From an uncultured Ruminococcus sp. (GTDB lineage: Bacteria > Bacillota > Clostridia > Oscillospirales > Acutalibacteraceae): 64,000 nt of DNA. Both the position numbers and the translations under genes were made by a program. This document shows, piece after piece, positions 46,413 to 55,963 of the stretch. The notes under the pieces are model-generated. The model saw only the letters and a list, made by a program, of their open reading frames with translations, did no database searches and had not been told where the DNA came from. The stretch covers positions 51,289 to 115,288 of the forward strand of contig CAJODM010000002.1 of assembly GCA_905233755.1 (NCBI GenBank). The letters are read 5' to 3'. The number at the start of each line of letters is the position of its first letter. Position 1 is the first letter of the stretch.

Positions 46413-49010
46413 ATGATGGCTGATCTATCTCCGATGATGAAGCAGTACTTCGCCATCAAAGAACAGAATAAAGATTCCATCCTATTCTTCCGGCTGGGCG
46501 ATTTCTATGAGATGTTCTATGATGACGCCAAGCTCGCGTCCAAGGAGCTGGAGCTGACCCTCACCGGTCGCGACTGCGGTCAGGACGAGCGCGCGCCGAT
46601 GTGCGGCGTACCGTTCCATTCTGCCGAGAGCTATATCGCGCGGCTGGTCTCCAAGGGCTACAAGGTCGCCATCTGTGAGCAGGTCGAGGATCCCAAATCC
46701 GCCAAGGGGATCGTGCGCCGCGATATCATCCGCGTCGTTACCCCGGGCACCGTGATGGAGTCGTCGATGCTCGACGAGAGCGTGAACAACTATATCGCCT
46801 CGGTGTTCTGTGACCGCTCTGTGGCGGGGGTCGCGTTCTGTGATATCTCTACGGGGCAGCTCTACGTCACCCAGTTCAAGACCGACCGTGCGTTCGATGA
46901 ACTGAAGAACCAGCTCACCTCCTATGCGCCCCGCGAGCTGCTGCTCGGCGGCAGCATCAAGCAGGATGATGCGTTCCGCGCCTTTCTGTTAGAGCGGCTG
47001 TCCTGCTCTGTTTCTACACCTGACAACAGCCGCTATGGGCTGCTCGAGTGCCAGGCGGCGCTCAAGCGTCATTTTGATTCCGAGAACTATGACCGTATCC
47101 GCGATATGCGCGAGGCGACCGTATCGCTCGGGGTGCTGCTGTCCTACCTCAAGGAGACCCAGAAGACCGGGCTGCAGCGGATCGACACCATCGAACTGTA
47201 CACGAAGGAACAGTACATGCGTCTTGACTACAACACCCGGCGCAACCTCGAGCTGACACGCACGATGCTCCATAAGGAGAAGAAGCACTCGCTCTTGTGG
47301 GTGCTAGACCGCACCAAGACCGCGATGGGAAAGCGGCTGATCCACTTCTGGATCGAGCATCCGCTGATGAATATCACCGAGATCCTCAACCGCCAGAACG
47401 CCGTTGCCGAGCTGTTCGACGATACCGTTGGGCGGCTGGAGCTGTCGGCGGCGCTGTCGGGTATCTTTGATATCGAGCGGCTGATGACCAAGGTCGTCTA
47501 CGGCTCTGCCAACGCGCGCGAGCTGCGGTCGCTGTCGTCGGCGTTCTCGCATCTGCCCGCCGTGCGCGCGGCGATCGCGTCGTATGACAGCCGGATGCTG
47601 ACGTCGCTATATGATGATATCGACCCGCTCGACGATCTGTGTTCTCTGATCGATCAGGCGATCGTGGACGAGCCGCCGTTCTCGGTGCGAGAGGGCGGGA
47701 TGATCCGCGAGGGGTATCACGAACCGCTCGATCTCATCCGCAGCGATATGACCGATTCGACCTCGCTGCTCGCCCGTATCGAGGCACAGCAGAAGGAGCA
47801 GACCGGCATCCCGAAGCTGCGCGTCGGCTACAACCGCGTGTTCGGCTACTATATCGAGGTCACCAACTCCTACCGTCAGCTCGTGCCCGATACCTATATC
47901 CGCAAGCAGACGCTCGCTAACTGTGAGCGATACATAACCGAGGAGCTCAAGGAGCTCGAGAGCCGCATCCTGACCGCGAAGGACAGGAGCATCGCGCTGG
48001 AGTTCGAGTTGTTCTCCTCTGTGCGCGACCATATCGCCGAGAATCTTGAGCGTGTCGAGCGCACCGCCCGCGCCGTCGCGGTGCTGGATGTGCTGTGCTC
48101 GCTTGCGACGGTCGCCGCCGATCACCGGTACACAAAGCCCGAGCTGTCGAGCCGTCCCATCATTCGGCTCAAGGACAGCCGCCATCCGGTGGTCGAGCAG
48201 CTCCTCGATCATGCGATGTTCGTGCCCAACGACGCGATGCTCGATGACACGATGAACCGCATCGCTATCATCACCGGCCCCAACATGGCGGGCAAGTCCA
48301 CCTATATGCGTCAGGTCGCGCTGATCGTGCTGATGACCCAGATGGGTTCGTTTGTACCCGCGTCCTATGCCGAGATCGGCATCGTCGATGCGATCTATAC
48401 CCGCGTCGGCGCGTCCGACGACCTCGCCTCGGGCCAGTCCACCTTTATGGTCGAGATGAACGAGGTGGCGAACATCCTGTCATCCGCCACCAGTCATAGC
48501 TTGCTGATCCTCGACGAGATCGGCCGCGGCACCTCGACCTATGACGGGATGAGCATCGCCCGCGCGGTGCTCGAGTATGTCGCCGACACGAAGCTGCTCG
48601 GGTGCAAGTCGCTGTTTGCGACCCACTACCACGAGCTGACGGTGATGGAGAGCTTGCTCGACGGCGTGAAGAACTACAACATCGCCGTCAAGAAACGCGG
48701 CGACGATATCACCTTCCTGCGGCGGATCGTGCCCGGCGGCGCCGACGAGAGCTACGGCGTCGAGGTCGCAAAGCTCGCGGGGCTGCCCGACAGCATCATC
48801 GAGCGCGCAAAGATGATCCTAGCTGAACTCAACGCCGCTGCCCCCGATCGCGGCGAGCGGTTCACGACAGTTGACGAGGGCGAGCAGCTCTCGCTCATGC
48901 CGTCGGTGAACGACGCGCTGAGCGACAAGCTGCGCTCGGTCGATCTCAACACCCTGACGCCGATCGAGGCGATGAACCTGCTCTATGAGCTCAAGAACAT
49001 GGCGGACTAG
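46413..49010 (+). CDS. mutS: DNA mismatch repair protein MutS
   Basis: 'MMKQYFAIKEQNKDSILFFRLGDFYEMF', 'ITGPNMAGKSTYMRQVALI'. Confidence 0.98.
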   Translation: MMADLSPMMKQYFAIKEQNKDSILFFRLGDFYEMFYDDAKLASKELELTLTGRDCGQDERAPMCGVPFHSAESYIARLVSKGYKVAICEQVEDPKSAKGIVRRDIIRVVTPGTVMESSMLDESVNNYIASVFCDRSVAGVAFCDISTGQLYVTQFKTDRAFDELKNQLTSYAPRELLLGGSIKQDDAFRAFLLERLSCSVSTPDNSRYGLLECQAALKRHFDSENYDRIRDMREATVSLGVLLSYLKETQKTGLQRIDTIELYTKEQYMRLDYNTRRNLELTRTMLHKEKKHSLLWVLDRTKTAMGKRLIHFWIEHPLMNITEILNRQNAVAELFDDTVGRLELSAALSGIFDIERLMTKVVYGSANARELRSLSSAFSHLPAVRAAIASYDSRMLTSLYDDIDPLDDLCSLIDQAIVDEPPFSVREGGMIREGYHEPLDLIRSDMTDSTSLLARIEAQQKEQTGIPKLRVGYNRVFGYYIEVTNSYRQLVPDTYIRKQTLANCERYITEELKELESRILTAKDRSIALEFELFSSVRDHIAENLERVERTARAVAVLDVLCSLATVAADHRYTKPELSSRPIIRLKDSRHPVVEQLLDHAMFVPNDAMLDDTMNRIAIITGPNMAGKSTYMRQVALIVLMTQMGSFVPASYAEIGIVDAIYTRVGASDDLASGQSTFMVEMNEVANILSSATSHSLLILDEIGRGTSTYDGMSIARAVLEYVADTKLLGCKSLFATHYHELTVMESLLDGVKNYNIAVKKRGDDITFLRRIVPGGADESYGVEVAKLAGLPDSIIERAKMILAELNAAAPDRGERFTTVDEGEQLSLMPSVNDALSDKLRSVDLNTLTPIEAMNLLYELKNMAD

Positions 49011-49045
49011 CCGTTATAGCGATATTTGATCGAAAGGATGATACC

Positions 49046-50992
49046 ATGGGACGCATCAACATACTGGATAAGCATGTCGCCGAGCTGATCGCTGCCGGCG
49101 AGGTCGTCGAGCGTCCGTCATCCGTCATCAAGGAGCTTGTCGAGAACGCCATTGACGCCGGTGCCACTGCCGTGACCGTCGAGATCAAGAACGGCGGCGT
49201 CAGCTTCATGCGCGTATCCGATAACGGATCGGGCATCCTGCGCGAGGATGTGCGTCCGGCGTTCATCCGCCACGCCACCTCCAAGGTGACGGACGAGGAC
49301 GATCTGTTGTCTATCGCGACGCTGGGGTTTCGGGGCGAGGCGCTCGCGTCCATCTCGTCGGTGTCCCACCTCGAGCTGATCACCAAGGCGCCCGAGGAGG
49401 CGGTCGGTACCCACTATCTGATCGAAGGGGGAGAGGAGATATCGCTCGAGGATGCGGGATGCCCCGACGGCACCACGTTCATCATCCGCGATTTGTTCTA
49501 CAACACCCCTGCGCGTATGAAATTCCTCAAGACCGACATGGCTGAGGGCAACGCCGTCAGCAACGTCGTCGACAAGATCGCGCTCTCGCACCCCGAGATT
49601 GCGCTGACCTATATCAAAGACGGAAAGCAGACCCTGCGCACATCCGGCGACGGCAAGCTGCTCTCCGCGATCTATGCAGTATATGGCCGCGACTTTGCGC
49701 GCGGGCTGATACCGGTCGACTATACCCTCGGCGGGATTCGCGTCAGCGGCTATATCAGCCCTCCTGAGAACGCCCGTCCCAACCGCAACATGCAGAACTT
49801 CTTCATCAACCGTCGCTTTGTCATCTCCAAGACCGCGATGGCGGCGATCAGCGAGGCATGCAAGGGCGTCGTCATGGTCGGCAAGTTCCCGGCCTGTGTG
49901 CTCTTCATCGACATGAGCTGCTCGGCGGTGGACGTTAACGTCCATCCCACCAAGCTCGAGGTGCGGTTCGTCAACGAGCGTCCGGTGTTCGACGCGGTGT
50001 TCCACGCCGTGAAGACCGCGCTGATGGTCGGCGAGAAGCGCGTCGAAGTCGATCCGTCCGGCAAGGTCACCGGCAGGGTGAACCCCTTTGAACTGGCGAA
50101 GAAGGCGTTCCGCGAGCGCGATGAGCATTGGGTTGAGCCGAAAAGCAGCCGCTCGGATGACGATCCGTTCTCCCTGCTCGATAAAGAGGACGGAAAGCCC
50201 GTCATCCGCACTGCTCCCATCGTTGCTCAGAATACCCCCACTGACCCGTTCGAGCTGTACTCGCGGCAGGCAGTGCGCAGAGAACAGCACAAAGAGCGCT
50301 TCATCGACGAGCAGCGTGCTGCATCCGCCGAGAGAGCGCTCTGTGAACAGCTCGCCGACGCACACAGCGTTGCCGATCCCGCGCCGACCCCTGCTGATCC
50401 GCGTCCGTTGATCGAGCTGTCCGAGGACGCCTATCGCTATATCGGCGAAGCGTTCAGGACGTACGTCATCGTTGAGAAGAACGACAGCGAGCTGCTCTTG
50501 ATCGACAAGCACGCCGCCCACGAGCGGATCATCTATGAGAAGCTGAAGACGGACAAAGGCGCCGGTTACAGCCAGTTACTCCTCACCCCGGTCACCGTCA
50601 CCCTCAACAAGATCGACTATAATTCTGTATTAGAAAATAAAGAGGTTCTCCGTTCTGCCGGATTCGACGTCGAATCGTTTGGCGAGGGCGTCATCGTCGT
50701 GCGCTCTGCGCCCCAGTATCTTTCGCTTGACGACATCGAGCCGTCCGTCACCGAGATGGCGGGCTACCTATCCGAGAACCGCAGACAGGTCCTCTCCGAG
50801 AAGATGGAGTGGATCTACCATAACGTAGCGTGCCGCTCGGCGATTAAGGGCGGCAACAAGAGCACCGACCGCGAGCTCATCGAGCTGGCGAAAAGGGTCG
50901 AGGGCGAGGATATCCGCCACTGTCCCCACGGCCGTCCGGTGTGCGTTGTGCTGAAGAAGCGTGAGCTCGAGCGCTGGTTTGGGCGTGTCTGA
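49046..50992 (+). CDS. mutL: DNA mismatch repair protein MutL
   Basis: 'IAAGEVVERPSSVIKELVENAIDAGA', 'GFRGEALASISSV', 'HAAHERI'. Confidence 0.98.
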   Translation: MGRINILDKHVAELIAAGEVVERPSSVIKELVENAIDAGATAVTVEIKNGGVSFMRVSDNGSGILREDVRPAFIRHATSKVTDEDDLLSIATLGFRGEALASISSVSHLELITKAPEEAVGTHYLIEGGEEISLEDAGCPDGTTFIIRDLFYNTPARMKFLKTDMAEGNAVSNVVDKIALSHPEIALTYIKDGKQTLRTSGDGKLLSAIYAVYGRDFARGLIPVDYTLGGIRVSGYISPPENARPNRNMQNFFINRRFVISKTAMAAISEACKGVVMVGKFPACVLFIDMSCSAVDVNVHPTKLEVRFVNERPVFDAVFHAVKTALMVGEKRVEVDPSGKVTGRVNPFELAKKAFRERDEHWVEPKSSRSDDDPFSLLDKEDGKPVIRTAPIVAQNTPTDPFELYSRQAVRREQHKERFIDEQRAASAERALCEQLADAHSVADPAPTPADPRPLIELSEDAYRYIGEAFRTYVIVEKNDSELLLIDKHAAHERIIYEKLKTDKGAGYSQLLLTPVTVTLNKIDYNSVLENKEVLRSAGFDVESFGEGVIVVRSAPQYLSLDDIEPSVTEMAGYLSENRRQVLSEKMEWIYHNVACRSAIKGGNKSTDRELIELAKRVEGEDIRHCPHGRPVCVVLKKRELERWFGRV

Positions 50993-51942
50993 TGATGGAA
51001 CAGATTCCCGTTGTCGCCGTTGTCGGTCCTACCGCCACCGGCAAGTCTGCGCTCGCCGTCACGCTGGCAGAACACTTTGACGGCGAGGTGGTCTCTGCCG
51101 ATTCGATGCAGGTGTATCGCGGCATGGAGATCGCGACCGCGTCGCCTGCTGAGTATGAGATGCACGGCATCCCGCATCATCTGATCGGGTGTATCGACCC
51201 TACTGAGGAGTTCTCGGTCGCGCGCTACTGTGCGCTCGCGCATCCGATCCTAGCCGATATCCACGCGAGGAGCAAGCTGCCGATCCTCTGCGGCGGGACG
51301 GGGCTGTTCGTTGACTCACTGCTGCGATGCGTTGACTTCTCTGTCGAGAACACCGACCCCGCTGTCCGCGCGCAGCTTCATTCACAGCTCGACGAAGAGG
51401 GTCTTGACGCGATGCTGTCCGAGATTGCCGCGTTCGACCCTGCATCTTATGAGCGGCTGAAAACGGAGCGAAACCCGCGGCGCATCCTGCGCTGTATCGA
51501 GGTCTACCGCACCACCGGCCGCACCGTCACCGAGCTCAACATCGAGGCGACGCGGTACGAATCCCGCTATCGTCCCCTCAAGATCGGGCTCAAGACGTCG
51601 GATCGCGCCGTGCTGTATGACCGCATCGACGCCCGCGTGGACGCGATGCTCGATATGGGGCTCCTTGACGAAGCGCGCGAGGTGCAGTCCGCCGATATCG
51701 GCCAGACCGCCGCGATGGCGATCGGGCACAAGGAGCTGCTGCCGTACCTGATGGGGAACGAATCACTCTCTATCTGCACAGATTCGCTCAAGCGCGCGAC
51801 CCGCCGCTATTCGAAACGTCAGCTGACGTGGTTCTTGCGCGATGACAGCATCCACTGGTTCGATATCGACATGATGACGCTAGAGGAGCTCTCAGCGTCA
51901 GCAGAACAACTGATAGAAGGTACATTCTATGCCCAAAGCTAG
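50992..51942 (+). CDS. miaA: tRNA dimethylallyltransferase
   Basis: 'VVGPTATGKSALAVTLAEHFDGEVVSADSMQVYRGMEI'. Confidence 0.97.
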   Translation: MMEQIPVVAVVGPTATGKSALAVTLAEHFDGEVVSADSMQVYRGMEIATASPAEYEMHGIPHHLIGCIDPTEEFSVARYCALAHPILADIHARSKLPILCGGTGLFVDSLLRCVDFSVENTDPAVRAQLHSQLDEEGLDAMLSEIAAFDPASYERLKTERNPRRILRCIEVYRTTGRTVTELNIEATRYESRYRPLKIGLKTSDRAVLYDRIDARVDAMLDMGLLDEAREVQSADIGQTAAMAIGHKELLPYLMGNESLSICTDSLKRATRRYSKRQLTWFLRDDSIHWFDIDMMTLEELSASAEQLIEGTFYAQS

Positions 51943-53230
51943 CAGAAATACCGTTATCAAAAGAATACTGATTGCCGTTGCCGTGACGCTCGCGCTCTTG
52001 TACATCGTGTTCCTGTTCGTGACGACCAACTTTCTCGGCTCGAACAACATCGTCACCGAGACCGCCTATCGCGCCACCGCCTATGATGTGATCAAGTCGA
52101 ACGCCTATATCATCCGGGACGAGTCCTACATCGAGAACAGCTCGTCGGGTATCGTCGTCTATAACGTCGACGACGCCGAGAAGGTCACTGCCGGCGGTGC
52201 GGTCGCCACCGTGTACAAGAACGAGAGCGACGTCATCGCCCGGCAGCAGATCGCCGAGATCGACGAGCGCATCGCGTATCTGCAGTCGCTGAGCGCCGTC
52301 ACCGCGATGAACGCGGGGCTCGACACCGTGAACAGCCAGCTGTCCGCCGACCTTGTCGCGCTGATAGAGAACATCAACCGGCGCAGCTTCGATCAGGTGG
52401 ACGACGCGAGCGAGCAGCTGATGAGCTCGATCTATCGCAAGCAGATCATCACCGGCGAGCAGCTCGGGTTCGACGACCGTATCGCCGAGCTGACGATACA
52501 GCGCAAACAGCTCGTCGACAGCTGCGGCGAGCCCTCGGGCGAAGTGACCACCGCATCGTCGGGCTACTTTGTGTCCTCTGTCGACGGATATGAGCAGGTG
52601 TTCGATGTGTCCCACCTCGACGAGATCACCTATGCCGACTATCAGAACGCCGCACCCGCAGATGTCGACGATCGGTATATCGGCAAGGTCATCAAGGGTG
52701 TGAACTGGTATATCCTGTGCCCGATCACCGAGGACGACGCCGTGAACATCACCCACAACGCGTCCTCTGTCAGCGTGCGGCTGCCGTATGTCACCGGCGC
52801 CGAGCTGCCCGCCAAGGTGGTGAGCGTGAACCGCTTTTCGGATGAGACGATGTCGATGGCGGTGATCGCCTGCAACTATATGGACGCGTCGCTGTCGCAT
52901 ATCCGGCGCGAGAGCGTCGAGATCGTGGTCGGCGAGTATGAGGGGCTCAAATTCTCCAAATCCGCGCTGCATGACGACTATGTCGAGCGCACCGTCACCG
53001 CCAACGACGGCACCCGCACCACCGAACGCCAAAAGGTGCAGGGTGTCTATGTCGAGTACGGCAACGAGCTGTTGTTCAAACAGGTGTCGATCCTCTATGC
53101 CGGCGACGACTATGTGATCTGTAACGAGAACCCCGATCCGGACGTGCTGTATAACGGCACGACCGTGACGCTGTATGATAAGGTAGTGATAGAAGGGAGC
53201 GATCTGTTCGATGGAAAGATCCTTGACTGA
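51929..53230 (+). CDS. HlyD-like membrane fusion/adaptor protein
   Basis: Single N-terminal TM, 'ETAYRATAYDVIKSNAYIIRDESYI...', coiled-coil and beta regions; overlaps miaA by 14 nt and yggS by 20 nt. Confidence 0.75.
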   Translation: MPKASRNTVIKRILIAVAVTLALLYIVFLFVTTNFLGSNNIVTETAYRATAYDVIKSNAYIIRDESYIENSSSGIVVYNVDDAEKVTAGGAVATVYKNESDVIARQQIAEIDERIAYLQSLSAVTAMNAGLDTVNSQLSADLVALIENINRRSFDQVDDASEQLMSSIYRKQIITGEQLGFDDRIAELTIQRKQLVDSCGEPSGEVTTASSGYFVSSVDGYEQVFDVSHLDEITYADYQNAAPADVDDRYIGKVIKGVNWYILCPITEDDAVNITHNASSVSVRLPYVTGAELPAKVVSVNRFSDETMSMAVIACNYMDASLSHIRRESVEIVVGEYEGLKFSKSALHDDYVERTVTANDGTRTTERQKVQGVYVEYGNELLFKQVSILYAGDDYVICNENPDPDVLYNGTTVTLYDKVVIEGSDLFDGKILD

Positions 53231-53924
53231 TATACGGGCGAACTACGAGACCATCTGCGAGAACATCGCGCTTGCCGCATCCGACGTCGGCAGATCAGCG
53301 AGCGATATCACCTTTCTTGCCGCGACCAAGACAGTGGATGCAGCAGCGATCAACTATGCTGTCTCGCTCGGGCTGCGGTATCTCGGCGAGAACCGGGTGC
53401 AGGAGCTGCTGTCCAAGTACGACGCATATGACCTTGAGCACGCTTCGCTGCACTTCATCGGGCATCTGCAGACCAACAAGGTGCGCGCGATCGTCGGCAA
53501 GGTCAGCATGATCCAGTCGGTCGACTCGTTCCGCTTAGCGCGCGAGATCTCCTTGCGGTCTCAATCCCTCGGTATCGTGACCGATATCCTGTGCGAGGTG
53601 AACATCGGCGGCGAAGAGAGCAAGTCCGGCGTCCTGCCCGAGAGGACAGAAGAGCTCCTTTTTGAGGTGCATACGCTGCCGGGTATCCGTGTGCGCGGGC
53701 TGATGGCGATCCCTCCGATTTGTCAGAATGCACAAGAAAATTGTAAATTTTTTGATAAAATGCGTAATATCTTTCTTGACATAAGCAGCAAAAATATAGA
53801 TAATATATCTATGGATTTCCTCTCGATGGGGATGTCCGATGATTATACCGAGGCGATCAAATGCGGCGCGAACATGATCCGTGTCGGATCGGCGTTGTTC
53901 GGCGCCCGTCATTACAATATCTAA
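53211..53924 (+). CDS. yggS: YggS family PLP-binding protein
   Basis: 'FLAATKTVDAAAINYAVSLGLRYLGENRVQEL', 'LHFIGHLQTNKVRAIV', 'DFLSMGMSDDYTEAIKCGANMIRVGSALFG'. Confidence 0.96.
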   Translation: MERSLTDIRANYETICENIALAASDVGRSASDITFLAATKTVDAAAINYAVSLGLRYLGENRVQELLSKYDAYDLEHASLHFIGHLQTNKVRAIVGKVSMIQSVDSFRLAREISLRSQSLGIVTDILCEVNIGGEESKSGVLPERTEELLFEVHTLPGIRVRGLMAIPPICQNAQENCKFFDKMRNIFLDISSKNIDNISMDFLSMGMSDDYTEAIKCGANMIRVGSALFGARHYNI

Positions 53925-53937
53925 CGGAGGAACCAAG

Positions 53938-54459
53938 ATGGCTGGATTTGTCGATAAATTCAAGCGCATGTGGGATGCGCCCGATGATGAATACGAGTAT
54001 AACGAGTACGGCTATGACACAGAGCCGGAAGAGGAGCCCGACGACGAGCTCAAAAGCTACCGTGACCGCGACCGCGATCGTTCGTCGCGCCGGTCGTCGC
54101 GCTATGACGACTATGATGATGGCGCCTCCCTGCGCGAGACCTCTCGCCGCAACAAGGTCGTGAACATCAGCGCCACCGCCAAGCTGCAGGTCGCGCTGTT
54201 CAAGCCCGAGCGATTCGGGGAGGAGACCCGCAGCATCGCCGACGAGCTGATGAAGACCCACACCGTTGTGCTCAACCTCGAGAACACCAACAAGGACATG
54301 GCGCGCCGCATCATTGACTTCCTCTCGGGCGTGGCGTATGCCAACCGCGGCAAGATCAAGAAGGTCGCCACTTCGACCTTCATCATCATCCCCAACAACG
54401 TCGACCTCACCGGCGACGATCTGCTCGACGAGCTGGAGCACAGCGGCGTCTACTTCTAA
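53938..54459 (+). CDS. sepF: Cell division protein SepF
   Basis: 'MAGFVDKFKRMWDAPDDEYEY', 'FGEETRSIADELMKTHTVVLNLENTNKDMARRIIDFLSG'. Confidence 0.95.
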   Translation: MAGFVDKFKRMWDAPDDEYEYNEYGYDTEPEEEPDDELKSYRDRDRDRSSRRSSRYDDYDDGASLRETSRRNKVVNISATAKLQVALFKPERFGEETRSIADELMKTHTVVLNLENTNKDMARRIIDFLSGVAYANRGKIKKVATSTFIIIPNNVDLTGDDLLDELEHSGVYF

Positions 54460-55200
54460 ATGGCCGCCGTTCGCACGGATGACGACCGGCTGCTGCTCTC
54501 GCGTGCCTATGACGCGATCGAGCTTGCCGCTGTGCGTCATCGCCCGACGTTCCTCGGGTTTCTCAACGAGCACGAGCGGATGTTCTTGCGCGATCATCTG
54601 CCGCATGACGCCGATATCTGCTGGTTCGGCGGGTATGAGGACGCTGTCCGCGTGATGCTGGGCGCGTCGGCCGACGAGGGCGACTTTCCCGTCACGACGA
54701 TCGCGATCCGTTATCCCGAGGCGTACCCGCTTACGCACCGCGATGTGCTCGGCGCGCTGATGTCGCTGCTGATCACGCGCGAGAGCATCGGCGATATCCT
54801 GACCGAGGACGGTCGGGCGGTAGTGTTCGTGCGCGATGAGGTCGCGTCGACGATCCTGTCGGAGCTGCGGCTGATCGGCCGTGTCGGGGTGAGTGTATCT
54901 GTCGGCGATCCCGTCGATCTGCCCGTGCGCGCCGATGTTGACGAGCTGACATTGACGCTGCCGTCGCTGCGGCTCGACGCCTTTGTCGCCGCGCTGACGG
55001 GGCTCTCCCGCGAGAAGGCGTCGCGCCTGATCCGCTCTCAGCTCGTGGCGGTGGATCATGTGATCGAAGTCAACGGGGCTAAACCGCTGCATCCCGGGCA
55101 TACTATCACAATAAGAAAATACGGTAAATTTGTTTTTACAGACGACCTAGGGCTTACCCGCAAGGGCCGCCGCCGCGTCGCTGTAAGACACTTTAGATAG
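54460..55200 (+). CDS. ylmH: YlmH family S4-domain RNA-binding protein
   Basis: 'RRPTFLGFLNEHE'-like start, C-terminal S4 domain 'LRLDAFVAALTGLSREKASRLIRSQLVAVD'; position after sepF. Confidence 0.92.
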   Translation: MAAVRTDDDRLLLSRAYDAIELAAVRHRPTFLGFLNEHERMFLRDHLPHDADICWFGGYEDAVRVMLGASADEGDFPVTTIAIRYPEAYPLTHRDVLGALMSLLITRESIGDILTEDGRAVVFVRDEVASTILSELRLIGRVGVSVSVGDPVDLPVRADVDELTLTLPSLRLDAFVAALTGLSREKASRLIRSQLVAVDHVIEVNGAKPLHPGHTITIRKYGKFVFTDDLGLTRKGRRRVAVRHFR

Positions 55201-55211
55201 GAGTGTAGATT

Positions 55212-55868
55212 ATGTTATCACTGGACGAAATCAAGGAGATCAGCTTCCGCAAATCCGGCCGCAACGGCTACAACGCCGAGGATGTCGATAACTTCATCGA
55301 AGAGGTCGTCGAGACCGTCGAGCAGCAGAACGCCGAGAAGGCGGATATGCTCCGCAAGATGGATATCCTCGCCAAGAAGATCGAGCAGTACCGCAAGGAT
55401 GAGGAGACCGTTCGCGGCGCGCTGCTCCAGTCCCAGAAGCTGTCCGACAATGCGATCAAGGATGCCAAGAACAAGGCGTCCTATATCATCAAGTCCGCCG
55501 AGAAGAAGTCGCGTGCGATCCTCACCGAGGCGGAGATGGCGACCGAGCGCGAGAAGGATCGTTATGAGGCGATCCATCAGGAGACTGCGAACCTGCGCCA
55601 CGAGATCATCGCCCTGTATAAGCAGCATCTCTCGATCGTTGAGGAGATGCCCTCTGATGAGGACGTCGCCGCCAAGCGCGCCGAGCTCGACGAGAAGTAT
55701 CCGTTCGAGCCGGTCGACGATATCCTCAACGCCGACGATACCTTTGACGTCGAGGAGGAGATGGGCAAGGCGGCGATCCCCGCTGCCGCGTCTGACGACG
55801 AGCCCGAGGAGCCCCGCAACGAGAAGTTCGACAAGCTCAAGTTCGGCGACAACTACGACGTCGAGTAA
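55212..55868 (+). CDS. divIVA: DivIVA domain protein
   Basis: 'MLSLDEIKEISFRKSGRNGYNAEDVDNFIEEV'. Confidence 0.93.
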   Translation: MLSLDEIKEISFRKSGRNGYNAEDVDNFIEEVVETVEQQNAEKADMLRKMDILAKKIEQYRKDEETVRGALLQSQKLSDNAIKDAKNKASYIIKSAEKKSRAILTEAEMATEREKDRYEAIHQETANLRHEIIALYKQHLSIVEEMPSDEDVAAKRAELDEKYPFEPVDDILNADDTFDVEEEMGKAAIPAAASDDEPEEPRNEKFDKLKFGDNYDVE

Positions 55869-55963
55869 TCCGATCAACATCAAACAGGATAGGGGAGCCG
55901 GCGCGCGCGTCACGTCGCACGTGTGCGGCTCCTTGTCATGTCAAGTCTGGAGTGTACAGCATC

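Noticed and set aside
44582-46480. 632-aa minus-strand ORF opposite miaB/ylbF
   Set aside because: Spans two well-supported plus-strand genes; no RBS or domain evidence.
55869-55963. Possible T-box upstream of ileS
   Set aside because: Only a short GGAGCCG/CGGCTCC hairpin in the divIVA-ileS gap; no T-box sequence (UGGN) context or length.
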